Shown here one piece after another: positions 17,840 to 26,553 of a stretch of DNA of 63,781 nt. Source of the stretch: Vibrio salilacus (GTDB lineage: Bacteria > Pseudomonadota > Gammaproteobacteria > Enterobacterales > Vibrionaceae). The position numbers were made by a program, and so were the translations under genes. The stretch spans positions 1-63,781 of the forward strand of contig NZ_NIVQ01000018.1 of assembly GCF_002811245.1 (NCBI RefSeq), given 5' to 3'. The notes under the pieces are model-generated. The model worked only from the letters and a program-made list of their open reading frames with translations. It did not search any database and had not been told where the DNA came from. Every line of letters begins with the position of its first letter. Within the stretch, counting starts at the first letter, position 1.

Positions 17840-17924
17840 ATTAGATCATACTAAATAACAGTGTTTAGTCAATTCTAATTTAGCATTGGTAAAATTAGAT
17901 AAATTAACATTAGACTTTTCTAAT
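17840..17924. promoter_or_regulatory. Repeated ATTAGA/TCTAAT operators for the BigR-like repressor
   Basis: The 162-bp spacer between the divergent repressor and YgaP-like genes holds a perfect dyad ATTAGA-CTTT-TCTAAT (17909-17924). It also holds TCTAATT (17874-17880) facing AATTAGA (17893-17899), and an imperfect ATTAGATCATACTAAA near 17840. AT-rich dyads of this kind are typical BigR-type operators. The arrangement suggests coordinated repression of both transcription units and autoregulation. Confidence 0.7.
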
Positions 17925-17978
17925 TTAAATGCCTATAGTGATTAACACTATAGGGAATAGAAACATATGGAGAACATT

Positions 17979-18164
17979 ATGACGCTTGAAAATGCAATTC
18001 GAGTATTGGCTGGAAGTATGGTACTTATCTCAGTCATTTTGACACTTACCGTGCATAGTAACTTTGTATGGTTGACTGTTTTTGTTGGTGTTAATCTGAT
18101 TCAGAGTTCATTCACAGGGATTTGCCCAGCAGTCTATTTTCTTAAAAAGTTAGGTTTCCAATAA
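17979..18164 (+). CDS. YgaP-like DUF2892 membrane protein
   Basis: A 61-residue protein of two transmembrane helices separated by a short turn: TLENAIRVLAGSMVLISVIL, then a Phe/Val-rich stretch ending in FTGICPAVYFLKKLG. This is the DUF2892 (YgaP membrane domain) signature, with the conserved Cys-Pro. In E. coli YgaP this domain is fused to a rhodanese; here the rhodanese is in the next gene, 11 bp downstream. The start is ATG 17979 (GGAGAAC site) rather than 17967. It probably anchors or assists sulfur transfer at the inner membrane. Confidence 0.85.
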   Translation: MTLENAIRVLAGSMVLISVILTLTVHSNFVWLTVFVGVNLIQSSFTGICPAVYFLKKLGFQ

Positions 18165-18175
18165 CGGAGTTATAA

Positions 18176-19879
18176 ATGACTAAGATCGTTATCGTTGGCG
18201 GCGTCGCAGGTGGAGCATCAGCCGCCGCACGTGCTCGTCGTTTGAGTGAAGATGCAGAAATCATCATGTTCGAAAGAGGGAATTTCGTCTCGTTCGCCAA
18301 TTGCGGCTTACCATACCACATAGGTGGCGACATAAAGGATAGAAGTAAGCTCCTCCTTCAAACTCCAGAGAGCTTCTTAGCTCGATTTAACGTTGATGTT
18401 CGTGTGATGAACGAAGTCGTCTCTATCGACCGACACAACAAACAGGTTACGGTTAAGAATCTACTAGATAGCAATGAGTATATTGAAAGCTACGACTGCC
18501 TTTTACTGAGCCCTGGAGCAGGTCCTGTGGTTCCGCCAATCCCTGGGATTGATAACCCACTAACGCATTCATTGCGTAACATCCCAGATATGGATCGTAT
18601 CATTCACACCATTCAAATGAATAAACCTGAACACGCAACTGTCGTTGGTGGCGGATTCATTGGTTTAGAAATGATGGAAGCATTCCACCAACTCGGTATT
18701 AAAACCACTCTTATTGAGATGGCTGACCAAGTAATGACGCCTGTTGACCGTGAAATGGCGGGGTTTGCTCACGCAGAAATCCGTGAAAAAGGCATCGACC
18801 TAAAATTGAGCGTTGCGCTTGAGTCTGTCCAATTTGTTCCAAATGAACATGTGGCCAGCGTAGACGCAGGTGAGAGTGAAAAACATCAACACTTAGAAGG
18901 TGAGCTAGAGCTTACGCTTAACAATGGTCAAAAACTAACCACTGATATTCTGATTATGGCTATTGGGGTTCGCCCAGAAACCAAATTAGCGAAAGAAGCG
19001 GGATTAGAAATTGGCGCTCTAGGTGGTATTTATACCAATGAATACATGCAAACTAGTGATCCTTCAATTTACGCTGTTGGTGATGCAGTTGAAGAGAAAG
19101 ATTTTGTCACTGGCGAGCAGACACTTGTTCCTCTAGCGGGCCCTGCTAACCGTCAAGGTCGTATGGCTGCCGACAACATGCTTGGTCGTCAAGAAACTTA
19201 TCAAGGTACACAAGGCACCGCAATCTGTAAGATTTTTGACCTTGCCGTCGCCTCAACAGGTAAAAACGAGAAGCAGTTGAAACGCGAAGGTGTGGACTAT
19301 GAAAAAGTTTATGTGCATACCGCCAGCCACGCGAGTTACTACCCTGGCGCTGAAATCGTGTCATTCAAAATGTTGTTCGATCCGAAATCTAGCAAGATTT
19401 TAGGTGCTCAAGCCGTTGGTAAAGACGGTATCGATAAGCGTATCGACGTGATGGCTGTTGCTCAGCGTGCCGGTATGACGGTTGAACAGCTTCAACACTT
19501 GGAGCTCACTTATGCGCCACCCTACGGAAGTGCGAAAGATGTGATTAACCAAGCTGCGTTTGTTGCAAACAATATCATTAAGGGAGATTCCACTCCAATT
19601 CACTTTGATGAAATGGACTCGCTAAGTGACGATCAAATCCTATTGGATGTGCGTAATCCAGGTGAGCTTGATAGCGTGGGTTTCATCAAGGATGCGATTA
19701 ACATTCCTGTTGACCAACTACGTCACAGAATGGGTGAGCTTCCACAAGACAAAGAAATTGTTATCTACTGTCAAGTTGGATTGCGTGGTCACGTCGCTTA
19801 TCGTCAGCTAGTCAATAACGGCTATAAAGCCCGTAACTTGATTGGCGGTTATCGTACCTATAAGTTCGCCAAGATATAA
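18176..19879 (+). CDS. CoA-disulfide reductase-rhodanese fusion (CoADR-RHD)
   Basis: A 567-residue flavoprotein. The N-terminal 450 residues are a pyridine nucleotide-disulfide oxidoreductase: an FAD GxGxxG-like VIVGGVAGGASAA motif, active-site Cys43 in SFANCGLPY, an NAD motif VVGGGFIGLEMME, and a dimerisation domain ending near HLELTYAPPYG. Residues about 470-567 are a rhodanese with catalytic Cys532 (IVIYCQVGLRGH). CoADR-RHD enzymes reduce CoA persulfide or polysulfide with NADH. Together with the BigR-like repressor and YeeE/YedE genes, this indicates sulfide/polysulfide metabolism. It ends at a weak terminator. Confidence 0.94.
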   Translation: MTKIVIVGGVAGGASAAARARRLSEDAEIIMFERGNFVSFANCGLPYHIGGDIKDRSKLLLQTPESFLARFNVDVRVMNEVVSIDRHNKQVTVKNLLDSNEYIESYDCLLLSPGAGPVVPPIPGIDNPLTHSLRNIPDMDRIIHTIQMNKPEHATVVGGGFIGLEMMEAFHQLGIKTTLIEMADQVMTPVDREMAGFAHAEIREKGIDLKLSVALESVQFVPNEHVASVDAGESEKHQHLEGELELTLNNGQKLTTDILIMAIGVRPETKLAKEAGLEIGALGGIYTNEYMQTSDPSIYAVGDAVEEKDFVTGEQTLVPLAGPANRQGRMAADNMLGRQETYQGTQGTAICKIFDLAVASTGKNEKQLKREGVDYEKVYVHTASHASYYPGAEIVSFKMLFDPKSSKILGAQAVGKDGIDKRIDVMAVAQRAGMTVEQLQHLELTYAPPYGSAKDVINQAAFVANNIIKGDSTPIHFDEMDSLSDDQILLDVRNPGELDSVGFIKDAINIPVDQLRHRMGELPQDKEIVIYCQVGLRGHVAYRQLVNNGYKARNLIGGYRTYKFAKI

Positions 19880-19904
19880 TAAGAACTGCGCTGACTGTTT
19901 ATTT

Positions 19905-19928
19905 GGAGCACTTAAGGCGTGCTCCTTC
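19905..19928 (+). terminator. Candidate terminator after the CoADR-RHD gene
   Basis: GGAGCAC / GTGCTCC stem with a 7-nt loop followed by TTC. It has the right position but a short U tract. Confidence 0.55.
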
Positions 19929-20033
19929 ACTAGCGCATTGTTACTGATATGCCAATAGGGTGACTGGTAATTTCTTCACCACCAATCTCTATTGTTGCTT
20001 ATTGAGCTATATTTTTGGCTGTGCGTTATCCCC

Positions 20034-20158
20034 TTCCTACTTGAAGCTGCAGTGGTGTTGGTACCTTCACTCACACCAATCACATAGTCTATCTATGCTC
20101 ATGGAGATTCACTCGCTTACCGCCTACCTGAAACTCCAATTAGTTTAGGTAAAGCAAT
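20034..20158 (+). repeat. Vibrio-type interspersed repeat upstream of the hemolysin gene
   Basis: The 433-bp gap 19880-20312 contains no credible gene. Its centre, from CTACTTGAAGCTGCAGTGG to TTTAGGTAAAGCAAT, resembles, from memory, a roughly 110-bp imperfectly palindromic element scattered through Vibrio genomes; this could not be checked here. An internal dyad CATAG-TCTAT-CTATG marks the centre. The last 15 bases recur exactly at 22098-22112 on the other side of the hemolysin and VOC genes. Confidence 0.5.
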
Positions 20159-20312
20159 ATAATTTATTATTGAGTACGATTGTTGATAGAAATATTACTA
20201 AAATTTGATCTTGGTTCATCGTAGAGCGATTAAATGCATCAATTTTTTGACTGATAAATGAGGGTTATGTAATAAATGTAGAGTATAAGCTCTATATGTA
20301 GGACTGAAATTT

Positions 20313-21563
20313 ATGAAAAGTACCCTCCTGATCCTAGCAAGTATTGGTCTCATCAATAGCACAAATATTTTAGCGGAAGAACCGTTGGTCAGCGTTGAAA
20401 GAATAAACGGTTCTGAGCTCGACTTCGAACACAATAAGCAAACCTATACCTTTGTGCGCTGCTGGTATCGTCCAGCACAAACCCACGACGATCCTGCCAC
20501 AAGTTGGGAATGGGCACTGGATAAAAATGGGGATTACTACACGATTGAGGGCTACTGGTGGTCATCAGTCTCTTTGAAGAATATGTTTTATACCACCACT
20601 TCACAGCAAACCATAAAGCAGCGTTGTGAGGAGACCCTTGATGTCGACCATGATACTGCCGATATTCTCTACTATGCCGCTGATCATCGTCTATCTTACA
20701 ATCACTCTATCTGGACAAACGAAGCCCATACGGGTGACACAGTCAACCGTATTGTTGCCTTTGGTGACAGTTTATCTGATACTGGTAACTTGTTTAATGG
20801 TTCTCAGTGGGTATTTCCAAACTCAAATTCGTGGTTCTTAGGCCACTTTTCTAACGGATTAGTATGGACTGAATATCTTGCGAAAAGTCAGCAACTGCCC
20901 GTTTATAACTGGGCGGTGGGTGGTGCTGCAGGGACCAACCAATATGTTGCATTAACCGGCATTTATGACCAAGTCACTTCATACCTAACCTATATGGAGA
21001 AGACAAAAAATTACGATCCTGCCAATGTCTTATTTACGCTTGCATTTGGACTTAACGACTTTATTAATTACAACCGCGAAGTCCGCGATGTAAAAGCGGA
21101 TCTGAGTAGTGCCCTCATTCGACTCACAGATTCTGGCGCGCAACACCTGATATTATTGACGCTTCCCGATGCGACTAAAGCGCCACAATATAAGTACTCG
21201 ACGCAGCAAGAAATCGACAAAGTTCAAGCCAAAATTGTTGAGTTTAATCAGTTTATCGCTGAACAAGCGCAATTATATACAGATAAAGGGGTAAATGTTC
21301 TCTTATTCGATACATATACCCTATTCGAGCAAATCACCAGTAACCCGCAACAGCATGGTTTCGAAAACGCCACTGATGCATGTTTAGATATCAACCGTAG
21401 TTCAGCTAAAGACTACTTGTTGCGTCATAATTTTACCAATGACTGTGCCTATCATGGATCAGATAAGTACGTGTTTTGGGGCGTGACTCACCCGACGACT
21501 GCTGTACATAAGTACATTGCCGACAACATCATCGCCAATGATGTGAGTCAGTTTCCTTTTTAA
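20313..21563 (+). CDS. tlh: Thermolabile hemolysin / lecithin-dependent phospholipase (GDSL lipase)
   Basis: A 416-residue secreted SGNH/GDSL hydrolase. Residues 1-20 are a signal peptide; an N-terminal domain of about 130 residues specific to Vibrio thermolabile hemolysins follows; the catalytic domain has block I FGDSLSDTGN (Ser153), block II with NWAVGGAAG, block III FGLNDF, and block V GVTHPTTAVH with the catalytic Asp-His region. The length and the Ser153 position match V. parahaemolyticus TLH and V. harveyi VHH. It hydrolyses phospholipids and lyses cells in the presence of lecithin. AGGACTGAAA precedes the ATG. Followed by a terminator. Confidence 0.95.
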   Translation: MKSTLLILASIGLINSTNILAEEPLVSVERINGSELDFEHNKQTYTFVRCWYRPAQTHDDPATSWEWALDKNGDYYTIEGYWWSSVSLKNMFYTTTSQQTIKQRCEETLDVDHDTADILYYAADHRLSYNHSIWTNEAHTGDTVNRIVAFGDSLSDTGNLFNGSQWVFPNSNSWFLGHFSNGLVWTEYLAKSQQLPVYNWAVGGAAGTNQYVALTGIYDQVTSYLTYMEKTKNYDPANVLFTLAFGLNDFINYNREVRDVKADLSSALIRLTDSGAQHLILLTLPDATKAPQYKYSTQQEIDKVQAKIVEFNQFIAEQAQLYTDKGVNVLLFDTYTLFEQITSNPQQHGFENATDACLDINRSSAKDYLLRHNFTNDCAYHGSDKYVFWGVTHPTTAVHKYIADNIIANDVSQFPF

Positions 21564-21581
21564 GCGATCTCGTCAACTTAC

Positions 21582-21612
21582 AAGGCGAGCATATGAGTGG
21601 CTCGCCTTAGTT
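21582..21612. terminator. Terminator between tlh and the VOC gene
   Basis: AAGGCGAGC / GCTCGCCTT, 9-bp perfect stem with a 9-nt loop, lying between convergent genes. Confidence 0.75.
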
Positions 21613-21619
21613 ATAAGGT

Positions 21620-22039
21620 TTAACTTGATAAATTTCGCTCTTTTGGGTTATCACTTAAATATTCAACGAATTCAACCTCAAAACCTGCAGGATCAAGGTA
21701 GTAGACGTTCTTGCGATAAGCGTCGATAGAGCCTCCTTTTGCGATTTGATAACCCGCTTGGCTTAATCTCGCCTTCATAGCGTCAAGGTTATTCGTCACG
21801 AAAGCAAAATGTGCAAGACCGACTTGATGTCCTGACAGCTCACGGTTTTCACCTTCGCCATGATCACTCAAGGCTAAATATTGGTATTCGTCACCAAAAT
21901 GGAGCCAGTTTCTCGACTTGCCATACCATTCACCTTGACCTTCATCACGCACAAACCAATGTGGAAAAGCCGCTTGATAAAAAGCCAAAGTGGTTGGGAT
22001 ATCCCTTACCACCAAATTAATGTGTTCAAGTTGAAGCAT
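21620..22039 (-). CDS. VOC-superfamily (glyoxalase-like) protein
   Basis: A 139-residue protein with two beta-alpha-beta-beta-beta modules. HINLVVRDIPTTLAFYQAAFP opens the first and VGLAHFAFVTNNLDAMKARL the second, ending with VYYLDPAGFEVEFVEYL. Putative metal ligands are His7, His71-region and the Glu near the end, as in glyoxalase/dioxygenase-type VOC proteins. The specific reaction is not deducible. AAGGAGACAGT precedes the ATG. Convergent with tlh. Confidence 0.88.
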   Translation of the reverse strand: MLQLEHINLVVRDIPTTLAFYQAAFPHWFVRDEGQGEWYGKSRNWLHFGDEYQYLALSDHGEGENRELSGHQVGLAHFAFVTNNLDAMKARLSQAGYQIAKGGSIDAYRKNVYYLDPAGFEVEFVEYLSDNPKERNLSS

Positions 22040-22089
22040 ACTGTCTCCTTAACATTTACTCGTCTCAACACCACTGATGTTAAAACCTC

Positions 22090-22112
22090 AAGTTAGGTTT
22101 AGGTAAAGCAAT
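22090..22112 (+). repeat. Partial second copy of the tlh-upstream repeat end
   Basis: TTTAGGTAAAGCAAT at 22098-22112 is identical to 20144-20158, and the preceding bases (CTCAAGTTAG versus CTCCAATTAG) are similar. It appears to be a truncated copy of the same element. Confidence 0.5.
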
Positions 22113-22168
22113 TAATTCAACTTATTTAAATTTTTTATATCAGTGTCTGTGAGGGGCCTAAAAACAAC

Positions 22169-22200
22169 AAAGCGAACCAAACGGTTCGCTTTAATTTGTT
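22169..22200 (-). terminator. Terminator after the Lon-like protease gene
   Basis: AAAGCGAACC-AAAC-GGTTCGCTTT, a perfect 10-bp stem with A/T tracts on both sides. It lies just after the minus-strand stop at 22212. Confidence 0.85.
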
Positions 22201-22211
22201 ACGCTAGCGGA

Positions 22212-24572
22212 CTACTTTCGCAATGCGTTAAGCTTAGCCTGAGCAATGCCGAACACGGTATCAATCGGGTAGCTTCCCTCATCACTGGCTACGCCTGCTG
22301 ATTTACCGGTGAATAATTCTATCGCTTCGGTAACATGGTCAATCGCCCAGATATGAAATTCACCTTTGTCGACGGCTTTCACCACGTCAGCACGCAACAT
22401 TAAGTTATGCATGTTAGAACGCGGAATAATAACTCCTTGTTCAGAACTGCGACCTTTAATGCCACAGACATCAAAGAACCCTTCGATCTTCTCGTTAACC
22501 CCACCAATAGGTTGCGCTTCACCGAACTGGTTCATCGAACCGGTTATCGCAATATCTTGACGATTAGGTTGCTTCGAAAATGCCGACACTACTGCACAAA
22601 ATTCGGCCATACTGGCACTATCGCCATCGACGCCACCATACGATTGCTCGAAAGTAATGGTCGTACTTAAAGGAACTTTAGCCGTTTTGCCAAACACCGA
22701 AGACAAGTAAGCACTTAAGATCATCACACCTTTAGAGTGAATACTGCCCCCCAAATCAACACTGCGCTCAATATCGATCACCTCTCCGTCACCATAGCAG
22801 GTGGTGGCGGTAATTCGATTTGGTGCACCAAACATATATTCACTGGTACTCAGTACCGACAGCGCGTTGACCTGACCGATGGCTTCTCCGTAGGTGTGAA
22901 TCAACGTCGTGCCGTTAACAAAGCTCTCCATTACGCTGTCTTTTAAACGGCTAATTCTGAGCTCTTGATTACCTAGCGCCTCTTCAACGTGACTGGAACG
23001 AATCATGTTCGAGTTAGCTTGCTTGGCCACATAGTTTGACTCACGTAGAAGGTTGGCAATATTGGCTGAGTGTAGTGAAATTTTCTTCTGATCCCCTACC
23101 AAGCGAGAGCTATGTTCGATGATGCGCGCAATCGCCTTTTTATCACAATGCAACATACCGTTGTCATTAACGACACTTGAGATGAAACGTGCATATTGAA
23201 GCTCTGAGTCAGCATCACGCTTCATCTCGTCTTCAAAATCCGCCGTGACTCTAAACAGTTCGCTGAACTCCGGATCGTAATGTTGCAACAACTGATAAGT
23301 ACGGTAGTCACCAAACAAAATAATTTTCACATCGAGTGGAATAGGCTCGGGATCTAAAGAGACGGTCCCTGTTAGCGTCACCTCTTTTTCGAGCGAAGTT
23401 AAACTAAGTTGGCGCGCCCTTAACGCTCGCTTAAGCCCATCCCATACATAGGGTTGCTCAAGTACTTTTTGAGCGTCCATCAGTAGCACACCGCCATTGG
23501 CTTTGTGTAGACTGCCCGGACGAATCAATGAAAAGTCGGTGAATACTGTGCCTTTAAAAGTTGCTGTCTCAATGTACCCAAACAAAGTGTGATAATTAGG
23601 GTTTTCTTCCACTACAATCGGCAGTACTTGATCTTTACGGCTTACCAATACGTTAATCTTGTATCGACGAGGTAATTTTTTATCCAATGATGCCGTCGCC
23701 ACTTCTCCCTGCTCAGCACTTTGATCAAGAAAAATATCCGCATTTTCAACAATATCTTGTTGCAATTCAGTCAGGTATGATTTTATTGCAGGATAACGAG
23801 CATAATCTTTTTTTAGCTGTTTGATAAAGTGTGTGATGACATCAAGCGTCACTTCATCGTTAAGCTTTTTAATTTTCTCACTGTAGGTTTCTTCCCATTC
23901 AGTGAGTTGGCGGACCATGTTTCTTAGTTGAATTTCAAGTTCATCAATGGTGGTGCCAAACTCCTCTTGTTTCTTTTTACTTAATGCATCGAAAGATTCC
24001 TCACTGTGCATCTCTTCACCATCCATAGCAACAAATTGATAATCGCCTTGGGTAGTAATGGTCAAACTGATCCCTTTTGCTTTCGCCTCCTTGCTGATTT
24101 GTTCTAGCTCCGCTTCTTGTTTTGCTGCCAGCTGGTTTTTGAGCTTATCGGCTCGGCTATAGTAAAGTTCGTTATCAAACGCGAGCGGCATCGCGTTGTT
24201 AAGCTTAGCCATGAGCTTTTCAATATCTTGACGAAACTTATTCCCAACTCCGCATGGAAGCTTGAGCACTCTTGGGGTACGAATATCTTCAAAGTTCGCC
24301 ACGTAACACCAATCATAAAGAGCGTTGGCATCATGTTGATGGCGATTCAAATAGCGTAAAATCATTGTCCGCTTGCCCAGTCCATTTTGACCGATGGCGT
24401 AAATGTTGTACCCTTTCTCTTTGATAGACATGGCGAACTCTACTGCCTTCTGAGCTCGCTCTTGCCCAACGATTTCATCGATAGGTGCCAACTCTTTTGT
24501 CGACTTGCTTTGTAACTTTTCAAGTTCAGCAGATCGATATAACTGGCTTGTTTCAAGTCTTTGAATAGTCAT
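22212..24572 (-). CDS. LonB-like ATP-dependent protease (YcbZ/AAA_32 family)
   Basis: About 786 residues. An N-terminal AAA_32 domain has the Walker A GQNGLGKRT (residues 61-69) and a long charged helical insertion (about 140-330). A central AAA core includes GGVLLMDAQKVL (Walker B region), followed by a C-terminal Lon protease domain with the catalytic Ser in GDSASMAEF and the catalytic Lys in GGVNEKIEGFFD. All catalytic elements are intact. The family is a second, non-canonical Lon of gammaproteobacteria; substrates are unknown. ATG 24572 is preferred over the GTG codon just before it. Monocistronic. Confidence 0.92.
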   Translation of the reverse strand: MTIQRLETSQLYRSAELEKLQSKSTKELAPIDEIVGQERAQKAVEFAMSIKEKGYNIYAIGQNGLGKRTMILRYLNRHQHDANALYDWCYVANFEDIRTPRVLKLPCGVGNKFRQDIEKLMAKLNNAMPLAFDNELYYSRADKLKNQLAAKQEAELEQISKEAKAKGISLTITTQGDYQFVAMDGEEMHSEESFDALSKKKQEEFGTTIDELEIQLRNMVRQLTEWEETYSEKIKKLNDEVTLDVITHFIKQLKKDYARYPAIKSYLTELQQDIVENADIFLDQSAEQGEVATASLDKKLPRRYKINVLVSRKDQVLPIVVEENPNYHTLFGYIETATFKGTVFTDFSLIRPGSLHKANGGVLLMDAQKVLEQPYVWDGLKRALRARQLSLTSLEKEVTLTGTVSLDPEPIPLDVKIILFGDYRTYQLLQHYDPEFSELFRVTADFEDEMKRDADSELQYARFISSVVNDNGMLHCDKKAIARIIEHSSRLVGDQKKISLHSANIANLLRESNYVAKQANSNMIRSSHVEEALGNQELRISRLKDSVMESFVNGTTLIHTYGEAIGQVNALSVLSTSEYMFGAPNRITATTCYGDGEVIDIERSVDLGGSIHSKGVMILSAYLSSVFGKTAKVPLSTTITFEQSYGGVDGDSASMAEFCAVVSAFSKQPNRQDIAITGSMNQFGEAQPIGGVNEKIEGFFDVCGIKGRSSEQGVIIPRSNMHNLMLRADVVKAVDKGEFHIWAIDHVTEAIELFTGKSAGVASDEGSYPIDTVFGIAQAKLNALRK

Positions 24573-24774
24573 CACTCTATCCTTGTTGTTATTTTCCTGT
24601 GATCTTTAGTTTAGGTTAGTTTTTATTATATTTTAGTGACTTACAGCCAATTCACGTTTAAGTGGCTAAATTTCAAACAAATCCCCACACCCATGATACA
24701 AATGATATTTATTTGCATTTGATATTAAATTGCATTTAAATGTAATTATAACTTGTAGGTGGAGTAATAAAGGT

Positions 24775-25269
24775 ATGAATTTACATCAGTGTTGGGCGAA
24801 CTACCTAAAAGCCGAACAACTTTTAGAACAAGGGCATTGGCCGGAAGCACACTATTTATACGACCTGGTTTTAAGTCATCTTCCTAACCACTTACAACAT
24901 GCTGTAACAGACCAAGCAACCAAACCATGCCAATTAAGATGTCTAATAACTGGTTTACGTGGTGCTGCCATCTCACAATCTGAAATCTTAAATAAAATGG
25001 GCCAACATCAGCAGACGTTTGATCTTCTCAATCAGACCTACGCGCATCTGCAGTTTGTTTCGATCGAGTCATCTAGAGCTGTCGATGCCACACAAACGGT
25101 TCTCCACCAACAATGTGAAGATCTACTCAAACACATTGCGGCCTTTTGCTGCTCACAACGCAGTGCCGAGTGGATGATAGAGCTCGAGAACGTGCAAAAA
25201 GCCCATCACTATTTTTCGACTCTTAAACACTACAACGCCGCCATGGAGGGCGCCTATACCGTTAATTAA
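24775..25269 (+). CDS. Uncharacterised helical protein (possibly DUF2753 type)
   Basis: A 164-residue all-helical soluble protein from the ATG at 24775. The first 50 residues ([27 protein letters not shown]) have the spacing of a TPR helix pair, and the rest is helical with several Cys and His residues. It resembles, from memory, the Vibrio DUF2753 family, but I cannot confirm this. No catalytic motif is seen. The gene is divergent from the Lon-like protease; a damaged ABC-transporter fragment follows directly. Confidence 0.65.
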   Translation: MNLHQCWANYLKAEQLLEQGHWPEAHYLYDLVLSHLPNHLQHAVTDQATKPCQLRCLITGLRGAAISQSEILNKMGQHQQTFDLLNQTYAHLQFVSIESSRAVDATQTVLHQQCEDLLKHIAAFCCSQRSAEWMIELENVQKAHHYFSTLKHYNAAMEGAYTVN

Positions 25270-25297
25270 TAAGGATATATCATGCCGAAAACAACGT

Positions 25298-25441
25298 ATG
25301 AGCCGAGCACGCAAGGCGTTAGAAAAAGTACGATTAGATACACGTTCAATTAACCGTTATCCGCATGAGTTCTCTGGCGGTCAGCGTCAACGTATCGCCA
25401 TCGCTCGAGCATTAATTCTCGACACAAGCCGCCTAAACTAA
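25298..25441 (+). pseudogene. Fragment of an oligopeptide/YejF-type ABC transporter ATPase
   Basis: Read in the frame beginning ATG 25298, this encodes [31 protein letters not shown] and then stops six codons later. [12 protein letters not shown] is the ABC signature of Dpp/Opp/YejF-type peptide importer ATPases. Walker A lies upstream in such proteins and is absent, as are Walker B and everything after it. It is therefore a 47-codon remnant of a roughly 500-residue gene, with both ends lost. No other transporter gene remains nearby. A strong terminator sits 28 bp downstream and may be the original operon end. Confidence 0.85.
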
Positions 25442-25468
25442 AAGTATATTCGGTTTGGCCGCCGATAA

Positions 25469-25500
25469 AGCCGACGCATGGATGCGTCGGCTGTTTTTTT
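25469..25500 (+). terminator. Strong terminator after the ABC ATPase remnant
   Basis: AGCCGACGCAT / ATGCGTCGGCT, an 11-bp perfect stem with a GG centre, followed by GTTTTTTT. Its T tract overlaps the stop region of the convergent LysR gene. Confidence 0.85.
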
Positions 25501-26398
25501 AAAAATAATGAGAAATCGCTAAATATCGCGTGCGAATATGCTCAATGAGTGATTTGACTTTGTTCGGCGGTTGTCGAGTAAAAGGATAGACCGCATAGAT
25601 CCCGAGTCGCTTACCCACTTGCTCTGGAAACAGATCAACCAATTGCCCATTACGTAGATCATGATAGACCAAGCACCTTGGAACGTAGGCGATACCATGC
25701 CCGCCCAGTGCCGCCTTCCTTAATGCAGTCGCGTTATCGGTCGAAAACGATCCCGAGACCCTGACAATATAGTTATCTTCTTTCGCTTTAAACTCCCATT
25801 CGCATGCGCCTGTAGTTTGATAAGCGTATTGCAAGCAATTATGTTGGGTTAAATCTTGCGGTTCGTAGGGTTTTCCATTTCGGGCGATATAAGAGGGAGA
25901 GGCGCACACCACCCATTGTGAATCGAGGATATGGCGAGCAATTAAACTTGAGTCTTCAAGGTATCCGGTACGAATGACCAAATCGTAGCCTCCTGCAACT
26001 AAGTCGACAAAGCGATTGTCGAGTGACATATCAACTGATAAACCAGGATGAAGATTGCAAAATTCTGCTACGGCGTCTGCCAGGATGAGATCTCCCGAAA
26101 TCGAAGGAACAGACATTTTGATATGACCGCTGACGTTCTCACCAAAGCCCGACACGGCATCCATCGCCTCTTGAGCGGCTAGCTTCACATTTTTTGCACC
26201 ATGTGTTAACGCTTTACCTGCTTCTGTTAACGTTAATTTACGTGTGGTTCGATATAATAATTGAACGCCAATTTCTTGCTCTAAACGGGCGATTCTCTTA
26301 CTAACTACCGAATTTGTAAGATTATTTATTTCAGCTACCTTGCTAAAACTGCCAAGCTCTACCACTTGGGAAAAAAGAATTAAGTCATCTGCACGCAT
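25499..26398 (-). CDS. LysR-family regulator, divergent from the lactate genes
   Basis: A 299-residue LysR-type regulator. The N-terminal winged helix is DLILFSQVVELGSFSKVAEIN with NSVVSKRIARLEQEIG; the C-terminal effector domain (about 90-290) has the usual periplasmic-binding-like fold. The gene is transcribed away from the lactate permease gene with a 155-bp shared intergenic region, so control of lactate uptake and oxidation is likely, with lactate as the inferred co-inducer. No experimental link is visible in the sequence. Confidence 0.88.
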   Translation of the reverse strand: MRADDLILFSQVVELGSFSKVAEINNLTNSVVSKRIARLEQEIGVQLLYRTTRKLTLTEAGKALTHGAKNVKLAAQEAMDAVSGFGENVSGHIKMSVPSISGDLILADAVAEFCNLHPGLSVDMSLDNRFVDLVAGGYDLVIRTGYLEDSSLIARHILDSQWVVCASPSYIARNGKPYEPQDLTQHNCLQYAYQTTGACEWEFKAKEDNYIVRVSGSFSTDNATALRKAALGGHGIAYVPRCLVYHDLRNGQLVDLFPEQVGKRLGIYAVYPFTRQPPNKVKSLIEHIRTRYLAISHYF

Positions 26399-26553
26399 TT
26401 ATTATGTCATTTTTGGAATTAATTATTTTCATTATTTCCCTATATCAATAAAAAATAAAGGGGTAAATTCACCTATAATTAACAAACTCATCACAAATAT
26501 AAAATCCAAGAGACTCTCCAGAGTCCTAACTGAAGAATGTAAAGGACATACCA

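Noticed and set aside
19960..20148. 62-codon ORF upstream of tlh
   Set aside because: It covers a repeat-like element, lacks a ribosome site and resembles no protein.
25283..25354. 23-codon ORF starting MPKTTYEPS with a good AAGGA site
   Set aside because: It reads out of frame through the ABC ATPase remnant, so it is probably a chimera made by the deletion junction.
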